From: Cylicocyclus nassatus
Lineage: Eukaryota; Nematoda; Chromadorea; Rhabditida; Strongylidae
Direction: 5' to 3'
Assembly (NCBI GenBank): GCA_958299035.1
Contig: CATQJL010000001.1
Span: 30,726,228 to 30,790,227, forward strand
Length of the DNA stretch: 64,000 bases
Part shown: piece after piece, positions 45,465-56,900 of the stretch
Numbering within the stretch: position 1 is the first letter of the stretch
Layout: each line of letters starts with the position of its first letter
Program-made: the position numbers and the translations under genes
The notes under the pieces: model-generated
Told to the model about the DNA's origin: nothing
What the model saw: the letters and a program-made list of their open reading frames with translations, nothing else
Database searches by the model: none

Positions 45465-48400
45465 ATGAGTTTCGTCGTTGGAATCAAAGATTCTATCAAG
45501 GACGCTGTGAAGTCAGTAAAGGATGTAAGTTTGGCAATTTTCCAAAAATTGATCAATAATACGGTTATCTGAGAAAATTTTCCCTTAATATTATTTTTTT
45601 AGGAAATCAAGGGAAAGAACAAGGATAAGGAGCATCATCATGATGTATCTCAAAGTGGATCGGAACAGGCTCTTGCAAGCAGTGTCGAAAAGAACGCACA
45701 GAAGGTATGTGGTATTTGTTGTACCTGAAAATAGGCGTGGCACTTTTTTTGGACCCTTAAAATGGGCGTAGCGTTTTTTTGCACTCGAAAGTGTGTGCCA
45801 CAACCCATTAATAACTTTAAAAAAATCTATAAATAATGCACCCATCGGGATCGAAGTTACCTGTATCGTCTTCCCAGGTCGCCAGGGGGTCAACCCCTGA
45901 AAAATTTATCCTATGACAGAATCAATAAAATCAATATTTTGTAGAAAGCCGAGTGGCTTGCACAAGGAACCTCTAACCGAACCACAGCGGTAGGACTTGC
46001 TACAAAACTTACCCTATTGAGCCCAAATGTCCCTTTGTGCTTCATTGTCCTGAAACGCAAATGCTCCATGTTAAAATTTCAAAATAGAAAAAATAGTCCG
46101 AGGGCTAGAAAAAGCTTATGAAAGTCCGAAAAACTGAACGTTATGTTTGTGTGTGTGCAGACTATATGTCTCAGAGTGGAAATAAAACCACATTCATTGT
46201 TCGTTTGAAGGGAGCCGAATATGCTGCCGATAGAGCTGAAGATGCGCTTGCGTCTGCCAAATATGGTCATGGTTCGTCACAGGTGAATATTGAAGACATT
46301 TAAATTTAGATTAGTCAGTGATAGACACTGTAGAAATAGTAGTTAGATCATAGTTAGTAGTCAATTGGGTTACTGTAATCATTTGGGTTCTAAGGTGCAA
46401 CAAAAGATGGAGTACGGTAGCGCAGACGAGGCCGCAAAGGCTATTCACGACCAGGCCTCGAAGGTGATTATATTTGAATTTTTGCCAATTTTCTGGCAAC
46501 AAATATAGAGGACCAAAAACTTCATAAAAAATATGGTGACACAGTTGTAGAGTTTATATAGGCAATTTATCGCACGCAGAGAATGGCCGCCGTTGCACCC
46601 GATCATGGTAGTTCGTGTTTGCGAGAGACAGCAGACGGCTAGAGGAATGAAAGAGCGTTCGATTTGAGAGATGCCGACAGTGTCCGCAATGGCGTCTTAT
46701 CTCTGCGTGCGGCGATCTGCTGTAATTACTTTTTAGATCAAAAGCACTAACGTTTATCTGAAAAATGATAAAATAGGTGAGAAAATCTATGAAATACATT
46801 CAACTAAGAAAGATGGCAGTGGGCGATTTTTTACTTTGTTCTCTCGAAATTAAGGCATGAAGAGATTAAGACGGAATAAATCTCTTTCTTGGAATTCAGC
46901 AGCAGTTCCTCCTTTTAGAAATTTTCCTTCTACCATACCATAGGCTTTTCATTAGATTCTTATTTCAGCTCACTTCTGAAGTCCAGAGAGCCGCCCAATC
47001 TGCCAAACAGGGCGATAACACTTTCGTCACGGAAATCCGTCAATCACCCGACAATGTTACAAGCGTCAAGATGGTGACTCGTACCACTAAAGTCGTACAG
47101 CCAGATTATGATGTCGGTGATGCCGAAAAGGTAGTAAAATTATTTTCTAAGTACTGTAGTCTCTGCCAACAAATTAATTTTTTCAGATGGCCCACGACCT
47201 CAAAGAAGACGTTCACCAGAAAATTAGTGGCTGGAAAACTGATGTCCCCAACACCGACCAGATTTTCGGCGATGCACAGAAGAAGGCCACTGATGCCAAG
47301 TTCCAGACAGCTGAGAAACTCCTCCAGCTCAAAAATAATGCTGGAGAGGTCGTCAAGGATGCCGCTGACCATCTCCACCATGACTTCGGAGATGCCGCTC
47401 AAAGAGCCGCCAGGGCAAGGGATGCTGCTTCCGAGAAATTGTCCGGCATGAAAAAATACGCCGATAAGGAAACTTCTGAGGCTCAGAAGGCTGCTGATGA
47501 GGAAATTCGTCGGGCCAGACAGCATGCCGCTGATCTGAGAAATCAGCTCAAGGATAAGCTTAACAAGTGGAAGGTCGACACTATCAAAACCGCCACCGAA
47601 GCAGAGGAAGCGACCCAACATCTGATCGACAACGCTCAGCAGAGAATAAAGGATGTAAGAGAGGATACAGCTGAGAAACTGAAAGATTTGGAGGATGAGG
47701 CCTCGCAGGTCAGAAATGGAGCAAATCAACAGATTGATGATATCTTCGAAGATGCGAAACAGAGAGCGATCGGTGTGATCATGGAAACCGCAGAGACAAT
47801 GGCTCACCTGAAGGCTGCTGCCCAGAATCTTATTATCGATGGTAACCAGGAAGCTTTGGACGCAGCTCTCGATGCGCAGAAGAAGGTCGGCGACCTCAAA
47901 AACTTCACTCAGGTGAACATGCAAGCATGGAGGAGAGATGCTGAAGGTATCGCCGCTGGAGCCAGAGACGATGCTCTTCACGCTGTTGAAGATGCTGGCA
48001 AGAAGGCTGCTGACTTAAAGGACCAAGCCGCGCAGAAATTGTCTGGACTGAAGAACGAAGCCCTGAGAACCGCTCAGCAAGCTAATCAAGTCATCTCACA
48101 TGCATACGATGATGCCCTTAAGAGGACATCCGATGTGGAAGCTCAGACCTCTGCCAGACTTGCTAACCTCAAATCGCAAGCTTCGGGAGCACCCGGACAA
48201 GCCGGCCAGGACGCCCTCCGCGCTCTGGCTGAAGCCGAGAGAAGAGCGGCTCAGCTCAAGGAAGACACTGCCAGGAAATTGGCCGCATGGAAGGCTGAGT
48301 CAGAACGATTGGCTGCTCAGGCCAAGGACGCTTCATCCACTGTGCTAGAAGATGCCCGCAGACAGGCAGAACAAATTTTGAGTCAGGCTAGAATGGTGAG

Positions 48401-49355
48401 TTTTTTGTCGAACTTCCTCTACCACAAACTAGGTCAAGCATCCTTTTTCTAGACTGCTGAACAGATCGTTGGTGATGCTGACGCACAGGCTAGAGCAGTA
48501 AAGATCGAAACCGAAAAGGTTCGTTTTTCGAGGGGTCACCGCGTACGAAAATTTCTATAATTTTTCCAGGTCGCCCATGTCGTTGGTGACGCTCTCGAAA
48601 AGCAGGTTGCCAGTGTCCAGGACAAGGCCGATGAACTGAAAGATGAAACTGATGAGGTATATTGCTTTTGTTATTGATCCACAACATTTTCTGGAATAAT
48701 TTGTGTTTTTCCAGGCTCTCAAGGGAACCAATGACTTTATCAAGCACTCAGTAACTGAGAAGACCACCGAAACCTACGTCGAGGCTCAAGTATGTGTTTA
48801 TCTCTTGATAAAGCCACTGTAGTTTCTGGTCAGTACCGTAACTCATTTCGTTCTAGGGTGCTGCCGCAGGTATCCACGGCCCTGGTGGCATCAAGATCGG
48901 CGGTAATATCCAGTCCGGTGGCGGTCACCAAACCGGTGGTTACTCTGGCATGCAATCCGGTGGCGGTTACCAATCTGGTATGCAGTCCGGTGGTGGTTAC
49001 CAATCTGGCATGCAGTCCGGTGGTGGTCACCAATCTGGCATGCAATCCGGTGGTGGTTACCAACAATCTGGTATGCAATCCGGTGGCGGTCACCAATCCG
49101 GTATGCAATCCGGTGGTGGTTTCCAATCTGGCATGCAATCCGGTGGTGGTTATCAACAATCTGGTATGCAATCCGGTGGTGGTCACCAAACTTCCGGCGG
49201 CATGCAGTACCAAACTTCCGGCCAAAATATCCCTGGTGGAGCTACCAATGTCCAACACTCTAGCAGCAAGGTAATTATTTCTAGATCCTTTATTTGATAG
49301 GTTTCATCAACTCCTATGTTTTCAGACCACCCAGAAATCCCAATCGAAGAAGTAA
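45465..49355 (+). CDS. LEA-like (lea-1 family) stress protein with Gly/Gln/His-rich tail, gene B, about 808 residues
   Basis: Exons: 45465-45524, 45603-45704, 45945-45989, 46175-46282, 46395-46463, 46969-47130, 47187-48395, 48453-48518, 48570-48656, 48715-48789, 48857-49270, 49326-49355. All are multiples of three and join in phase 0. The N-terminus MSFVVGIKDSIKDAVKSVKD is followed by a His/Lys-rich exon (KEHHHDVSQS). Residues 183-585 are one 1209-base exon of amphipathic Ala/Lys/Asp/Glu repeats, including 40-residue units such as DALRALAEAERRAAQLKED. Small exons (22, 29, 25 codons) match gene A exon for exon in length. Residues 662-799 are about ten repeats of SGMQSGGG(Y/H/F)Q. It ends TTQKSQSKK. 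Predicted cytosolic and hydrophilic, a protectant in desiccation, osmotic or dauer-like states by analogy with C. elegans LEA-1. The role of the tail is unknown. Confidence 0.92.
48950..49200 (+). repeat. Coding tandem repeat of 30-33 bases in gene B
   Basis: Each unit encodes SGMQSGGGYQ or the H/F/QQ variants. DNA copies are similar, with synonymous changes at third positions, indicating unequal exchange plus selection for the peptide. Opposite-strand frames here (48830-49258) are by-products. Confidence 0.85.
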
Positions 49356-50951
49356 ATGTTTACCGGAACTTCTGGATTAAGGGTTAGTCCACGTCAAACC
49401 CCTGCGGAACTTCCGAAGACTATAGATGTTCTTTCAGGACGTGTTAGCTACAAATGCGAGTTGGATGCAATTATTGGTGGAAGTGTTATGACCATCATAG
49501 TATTGCTCTTCTCTGATATTATTCTATGTATCTTTTAGTCAGAAAGGAGCATTGTGTACTTTGTCTGGAGATCTAGCTTACACCTCCTGTTCTATAATCG
49601 AAATTTCATGTTCTCTGATTTCATTTCCAATATTATGGTTAGAGGGAAGTGTCAGGTATGTTAATTTCTCCTATAGAAATTGCATACATACTTCCTTCAT
49701 GTATGAAGCTTGGACAAGTATGTAATCCATAGCTTCCACGGATCCTCTATATATTGTAATCGCAGTTTTGTGACAGTTGTCGCACTTGCTATTACACGTA
49801 ACTATCTGCAGTGCGCGTATCGCTTGTGTACACTATACTTGTGTATATATTCGTATATTTTAGACCATATGTACAGTTGTAGATTTCCTTGTGCTTAAGT
49901 GATAAAAAATTGTTTTGATGGAAGTCTAACACAGAGAAATATAATTTACAGAATTCCACACTCACTAGAAAAGCGCAGAGCTCCAAAAATTCACAAAACC
50001 CAGTACAATTTTTTTCTAGATCCGAAGGTAACTACATCTTACGTTTGATGAGAAATTGCTCAAAATAGTTCACTGTAAAATCATCCTTTAGCTTGAACTT
50101 AGTTTTGAACTTCGCTTTAGAAAGATCTTTGGATGAAATAAGTTGACGATTAGAGGTGAGTGCTTCAAATTTTTAGCTCAGTCTTGGACTCCGGAGATGG
50201 TAAGAATTACAATGAAGTTCCCTACACTTTGCCATCACCTAAAAGGTAATATCTTCAGGATTAGAAAACAATCCAGGAAGCCGAATTCGCGATTTGGGAG
50301 CATACCATTAGGTAAGTTAGTAGCCTACCAAGCGAACTATAACGAAGAAAATGAAGTTTCAGAACTGTAGCGATCATTGGGCACGGAATTTTTCGAAACA
50401 TTCCGCCAGTTGAGGTTAGTTTAACGAACAAAAAATTCGAAGTTTGTGGAATTAATCGAACACTTTTCAGAAAATACACGTCACAACCGTTTGACAGAAG
50501 TATCCTTTCTATCAGCTCAGATTCTCGCTATACGGTAGAAATTTCTGGAACTTGAGTAACCTAGAAATAAGAGTAGTACATTTTCGAATCTTAGCGGATT
50601 TAGTTCTACTAGTCGAATTAGAAAGTTTGAGTTCTTCTGGTCGAAATCTAGCGAATTCATGTCGATGTCTTATTCGTCTGTTTAAAAACACCGTACATGT
50701 CGTCGTTTATGCTAAATCGTACTAATATCGTATTTCGTCGAAATAGCTGTAAATAAAAGAATTACTCTTTTTTTTGTAGATGTGATATAATCAGTTCTTG
50801 CGCTGAATCATACTTCTAGATCATTGCTATGTTATTCCGTCGTGTTTATATATTGTCTGTCATGTCTTAGAATCGATATCGATCAATAATGTTTGTTTAC
50901 AGAAAAATACCACCTCGAACTTTTTAAAAATCAACCAAACAATCTACAAAC
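49356..50951. other. LEA B-C intergenic region: shared 3' flank, poly(A) signal, promoter of gene C
   Basis: 49356-49950 is similar to 57166-57690 after gene C (shared TGTACAGTTGTAGATTTC, GATGGAAGTCTAA and GGTTAGAGGGAAGTG), so the duplication included the 3' flank. AATAAA lies at 50752-50757 in a block matching the one after gene A. Gene C's promoter block follows. TTTGTTTACAG ends at 50902, 49 bases before the ATG: a likely trans-splice acceptor that contains a TTGTTTAC octamer (50893-50900). A CGGAACTTCCG copy lies near 49400. Confidence 0.55.
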
Positions 50952-53900
50952 ATGAGTAGCATACTTGGAGATATCAAGGATACCATCAAGGATGCTGTAA
51001 AGACAGTGAAACATGTGAGTCTCGCACGATTATATCGCTAAATTTATTCTAACCCTAAATTTTGAAATGAGGAAAATATTGGCCCGAGCTCGAACTTTAC
51101 ATTCATAGGAAATCACTGGAAAGAGCCATCACGAACACGATGTAGCTGATGCTCATGGTTCCGAATTCGCTATTGGTAGCGGTGGCAGTGCCGACAAGGA
51201 TGCGAAGAAGGTGTGTAGACAGTTCTTGTACCTAAATGGGCGTGACAATTACCTTTTGACAAAAAATGGGCGTAACACTTTTTTTTTAACGGAAAGTTGG
51301 TGGTACTGTACTAATTTTAATAGGAAAATACTGCGGATGTTTAGCACAGCGCTGGTATAGGTACTTTTTTGAACCCTAGAGTAGATAAAATAGAGTTGGC
51401 TAGCCTTCCAGCGCAAAAAATTTTTCAAATAATGAAGGCCGTTGGGATCTACAATATTGATACTAGGGTCTTCATATCATTAACTGGAAGATTCGAAAAT
51501 CAATATTCAATAGAAAACCTACAGTTTAACTAGAACCTAGTCCTTTAAATTAGCTTCAGCAATAAGCAATCTTCACACAAATTTCACCCCCATTGACCCC
51601 TTCGTTCCCCGACTACTCAACAAGAGACTGATGGAGAAGGAGGGCAGCTTCAGATTCAAAAGCAATCATCTTGTATGTAGGTGATTTTTCACAGAAGGGG
51701 TCCTTATTATAGTCGGTTATTATAGTCCTATAGTAAAGCATAGCGGCACGATTTTTCGCACTCCTATCCGCTTCACCTCACCTTCCTTCTCAACAATGGG
51801 CTTTTGTGGATTACAAGATTTTCATCAAATCAGATTATCTTTAGAAAGCCGATTGTCTTACGGGAGGGACTTAGTTTGGTAATAGGTCATTAGAGGTATG
51901 ACTCAACAGGAGTTTTACCCTTCAGACCTCCCCCTCCCCTCCGTTTGTGCTTCCCTGAGAAAAGTGTCTATGATAATAATAGAGAAAAATTGGCTGCGGG
52001 TTGGGACCATTATACCATATCTAGAAACCAGTCCAAAGCGCCGCGAAGCGGCGCTTCGGACTGGCTGTGTGTGAAGTGGGATGTGACTTCAAAGTTAGAA
52101 CCGGAAACCTTTTCTTGCGCAGACATTCAACGAACCCAGAGATTAACAAAGATAGTCAGAAGTTTCCTGCTTTATGTGGTTTCATAAGTACTAACAGAAG
52201 TGCCAATAGATTATTTACCGTTTTCTCCCAGCTTCCCAGGTATGTATGCTCTTGTACTTTGCAAACTTGCGCTTTGCTGCCCTCCCTAGGTTCTTCCAGC
52301 CAAAATGCATCCCACTTTCCCTCAATTTCTTTTCACCCAAAAGCTTCCCTTATGAAACTTTCCAAACCACCATTCTTTTCTCGCACTCTCACATCTTTCA
52401 GATCTTACTTAGTCGTTTCAAGTCTTGCCTCAGAGGTGCCGTTGAGAAAATGCGAACTTACAGCTTTACAGTCTGTCCCCCGAATCAGGCCAAAATTGAC
52501 ATGATGCGCTGCGCCCTCAAGATTCCGCGTCATGTCTGCGGTTTGCTAAGGGCGGTTATGTTGGGCTCGGCAACCTTTTCCCAGCTATGTACAATCTATC
52601 GACTGTTTTGAGCCGGGGCCCTCCCCTCCTCATCGACTGTCCTGCGAACTGCCCCAACACTTCACAACACTTCACTCTCCATTAAATCTCTTGAGCTCGT
52701 ATGAAAACCTGAGGCGAGATAAGCGACGTTCCCGGTCATGAAAGGGCCCGGGAACGTCGCTGTCGAACATCGCCGCGACTCTAACCAACATTCCAACTTA
52801 TAATATAGAATTTTTGAAATCAAACAGCATCCCTTCCTCTTCACAAAATATGCTCTGTTGGCTCGTGCACAATTTGCTCGTGCACAAATTCTTTCCAATT
52901 CAAGAATCTTAGTGTCAAATCCCGTTAGCGTTCTATATGGGCTATCCAAATTGTTCAACATCTATCTTTTCCACCCAGCTCCAAGTCCACCCCAATTTCC
53001 AACTCATCTTGATAGGCTACTGACTTGAATTCTATAAAGAGAGGTATTATTCAAGTTCAACTCCAGATTCAGCTATTCATCCAAGTAAATCTTCAGTGTT
53101 TATACGATTCTGGGGCTGTGCAATGTTTTGACAAAATTGCGCCAAAAACTACATGTTCCTGAGATTAGCAAGGGTTGAGTTGATGGTTAGTGAAGCCCTT
53201 TCTTTTCATCTTTTTTACACTGACAGCAAACAGACAGCATGTAGCTCTAAAATTCTATTACGATCGCAGTGACGTTTTTCATAGTATTTCTGAACTTTTC
53301 GGTCTTTTGAGACAAATGAGAAGTTCTAAGATGCAGTCTTCTGAACCTACGATTTAGTTGCCAAGTGAGCTTTTTGCATCCAGCGTAGTTTCAAGACAAT
53401 TCGCATCACCATGTTTCTTATCACTTAGTGGTAATTTGGAAAGTTCACACAGTCTTGAGATGTCAAATGAATAAAATTGAAGACTTTCGAAAAGCATCAG
53501 ACCTTACAATTACGCTTGATGTGAACTGAGGAGTCGAGTGAGGAGGAGTTTTATGGTGTTGTGTTCAATAGCTTGATTTCATAGTAAACATCATCGAGAA
53601 AGCCAAGTTAGCGCAAAATACGATGACGTCATTAGGTTGCACTTACGCGACTGGTTCAAATCGTAACTGTAAACAGTATGGAAGCGAGCGAAAGTGCAAA
53701 AGTTAAGACAAAGATCTGGGCAAACATTCTTGCTCGTTGTTGACGTGCGATGGTCCCCCCTGCGCTTTATTATAGGGTATGATGATTTCACTGACTCTTT
53801 TGTGCTGACTGTTTACAAAATATAAATGGCTTACATCTGAAGAGGAAATGAAAAATTCGGCACTATCTTGCAATCCCCTAGAAATGCACTCGTTATCTAT

Positions 53901-56900
53901 AACAATATTTTTAGCTAACTGCGGACGTTAAAGCGGCACAAGGCGGAACCGATCCCAGCACTATAAAAGACGCCAAGCTTATTACTCACACTACCGTAAT
54001 TGCACAGGCAAACCAGCCAAACATGGAATCTGCTTCAAATGTTTCACTCAAAAGCTGGAATGATGGTGGCGATAAGGTAAGCGCCTATGTTTTGTTAAAA
54101 ACATCATCCACCAAAACTGCGGTCTGGTGAGATTTTGACGTTCCATAATAGCGGGGTCCCTAACTAAGTAATCGCTTGAATCTCCCTGCAAAAAGTGAAT
54201 TCCGAAGCGAGAAAATTACTCCAAAAAGTAGGAGCGGCTTAGGTGGTTCCGCCCATCAATGTGGATGGTCTGAAGAAAAAATGTCCAAAATAGGGCTTAA
54301 ATGTATCTAGAGATGTGATAAATTCGCCGTTTATCGTGGTCGTCAGATTTGACATCTATATTCACCCTGAAGCCCGCTTTCGATCTCATTATCTCTAGAC
54401 CACGTTGATGGGCGGAGCCACCTTGGCCGCTTCTACCTTCTAGAGCGTTTTTCTCGTTTCGGAATTCATCTTTTGCAGCGGGAGTTGGGCCTATTACCTA
54501 GTTAGGGGATCCGCTATCATACAGTAACAAAATCTCGAAATTATGAAAATTGGGCCGATGCCGTCAATAAAGTGTACTATGTTATTAAAGCACAACTTCT
54601 AGGCTGCCCGCGATCTCCAGCACGACGTTGGTCAGAAAGTGACCGGATGGCAAACCGAAGTTCAGAGAACAACTGGAGGTGCCCAGGATGCCACCAACAA
54701 ACTCTTCGGTGATGCTCAGCAGAAGGCACATGATGCCAAGTACCAGACAGCTGAAAGACTTAACCAGCTCAGAAACAATGCTGGAGGTATCGTCAGAGAT
54801 ACCACCGGTCATCTGGAACATGAATTTGATGATGCTCACCAGAGAGCCGACAATGTCAAGGATGCTGCTGCAAAGAAATTGGAGGGCATGAAGAAATACG
54901 CCGATAAGGAAACTATGGAAGCCCAGAAGAAGGCGGATCAAGCTGCTCAGGAAGCCAAACAGAGAGCCGCTAACTTGAGAAATCAACTCAAGGATAAGCT
55001 GAACAGCTGGAAGGCGGCCACCATCAACTCGGCCAACGAGGCTGAGCAAGCCACCGTACATCTGATCACTGACGCTCAGCAGAGAGTGAAGGATGTAAGA
55101 GAGGAGACTGACGAGAAGCTGAAGGATTTGGAAGATGAGGCTAAACATATTACAGATGACACCAAACACGGCATCGATCAGCTTTTTGATCAGGCAAAAC
55201 AGATCGCTATGGACATGATCCAGGATGCTTCAGGCAGAATGATCCAGTTGAAAGCTCTGGGACAAGAATACGTCAACGAGTGCAATCAGGAGTCACTCCA
55301 CGCTATTCTTGGCGCTCAGAAGAGGCTCGATGACCTTAATAATCACATTAATGCGAACATGCAGAACTGGAAGAAACAGGCTGAATCCATCGCTGCCGGA
55401 GCCAGAGGCGATGCTCTTCATGCTGTTGACGATGCGGCCAAGAGAGCTGCTGACGTGAGGAACCAAACCGCACAGAAATTGTCTGGATTGAAGGATGAGG
55501 CACAGAGAACTGCCCAAGAGGCTAATCAGTACATCGCACGCGCATACGACGATGCTTTGAAGAGAACAGCCGAGGTTGAGGCTCAGACGGCCAATAGACT
55601 GGCTAAACTCAAGTCGCAAGCTTCTGGAGCACCAGATCAGGCTGGCGCTAATGCACTTCGTGCGCTGGCTGAAGCTGAGAAGAAAGCAGCTCAGCTCAAG
55701 GAGGATACAGCCAGGAAACTTGCCGGATGGAAGAATGAGTCGGAACGTATGGCTGCACAAGCCAAGGACAAATCGTCTGCTGTGCTAGGTGATGCACAGA
55801 AACAAGCTGACCAGATTCTGCACAAAGCAAAAATGGTAAGTTCATTCCAGATTACTCTTCCAAAGCTAAGAGCAAGATTTCCTTCTTTAGGATGCTGATA
55901 AGCTTGTCGGCGATGCTGAAGCTCAGTCTAGAGCTGTGAAAATCGAAACTGAGAAGGTTCGTTTGTTACTCTTTCTGAAATTCTGATACCTCTTCCATTC
56001 ATGGCTATGAACTAAAATCTAATCTCTTTTCTTTTAGAAAGCTAAGGTCGTTGGCGGCGCGCTTGAATCAGAAGTCAATAAAGTACAAGACATTGCCGAT
56101 GAGTTGAAAGATGAAGCTGATAAGGTATATTGCTGAAGTTCCCCATCATAGCATTTATAATCGCTATACCAATGTTTGCAGGCACTCGATAGCACCAAAG
56201 AATTTATCAAGAATTCAGTGATTGAAAAAACTACTACAACCTTCGTCGAGGGACAAGTGAGTTTCGAGCCAAAGAGGAGGAAGCTGGAGAAGAATCACCC
56301 CGACAATCTCGTTAGGGGGTGCTTTTGGATAATATCAAAGCATTCTCATATTTCAGGGCAATGCCGGAGGTGTTCAATCTGGTGGCGGCGGCATGAAGAT
56401 GTCCGGCGGTGTCACCGGTCACCAAACTTCCGGTGGCATGCAGATGTCCGGCGGTGGTCATCATACTTCCGGCGGCGGTCACCAACCTTCCGGTGGCATG
56501 CAGATGTCCGGCGGTGGTCATCATACTTCCGGCGGCGGTCACCAAACTTCCGGTGGCATGCAGATGTCCGGCGGTGGTCATCATACTTCCGGCGGCGGTC
56601 ACCAACCTTCCGGTGGCATGCAGATGTCCGGCGGTGGTCATCATACTTCCGGCGGCGGTCACCAAACTTCCGGTGGCATGCAGATGTCCGGCGGTGGTCA
56701 TCATACTTCCGGCGGCGGTCACCAAACTTCCGGTGGCATGCAGATGTCCGGCGGCGGGGTGAACCCCGGCGGCATGCAGTTCGCAGGCGGAAAGTCCGGC
56801 GGTGGTCATCAAACTTCCGGTGGCATGCAGATGTCCGGCGGCGGATCCGGTGGTGCTCGCCGAAGTTCTGGAGGTGGCATGCAGATGTCCGGAGGCGGAG

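Noticed and set aside
47106..47981. 291-codon minus-strand frame opposite the LEA B body exon
   Set aside because: Antisense shadow of a strongly biased Ala/Lys/Glu exon; no start context, splice partners or motifs.
48830..49258. 142-codon minus-strand and 160-codon plus-strand frames over the gene B tail
   Set aside because: Repeat artefacts on top of the SGMQSGGG coding exon.
52067..52611. Overlapping plus-strand frames of 145 and 121 codons in LEA C intron 2
   Set aside because: Pyrimidine-rich DNA gives Phe/Ser/Pro-rich open frames in two registers; no motif or splice logic.
54585..55760. Minus-strand frames of 194 and 155 codons opposite the LEA C body exon
   Set aside because: Same antisense shadow effect as in gene B.
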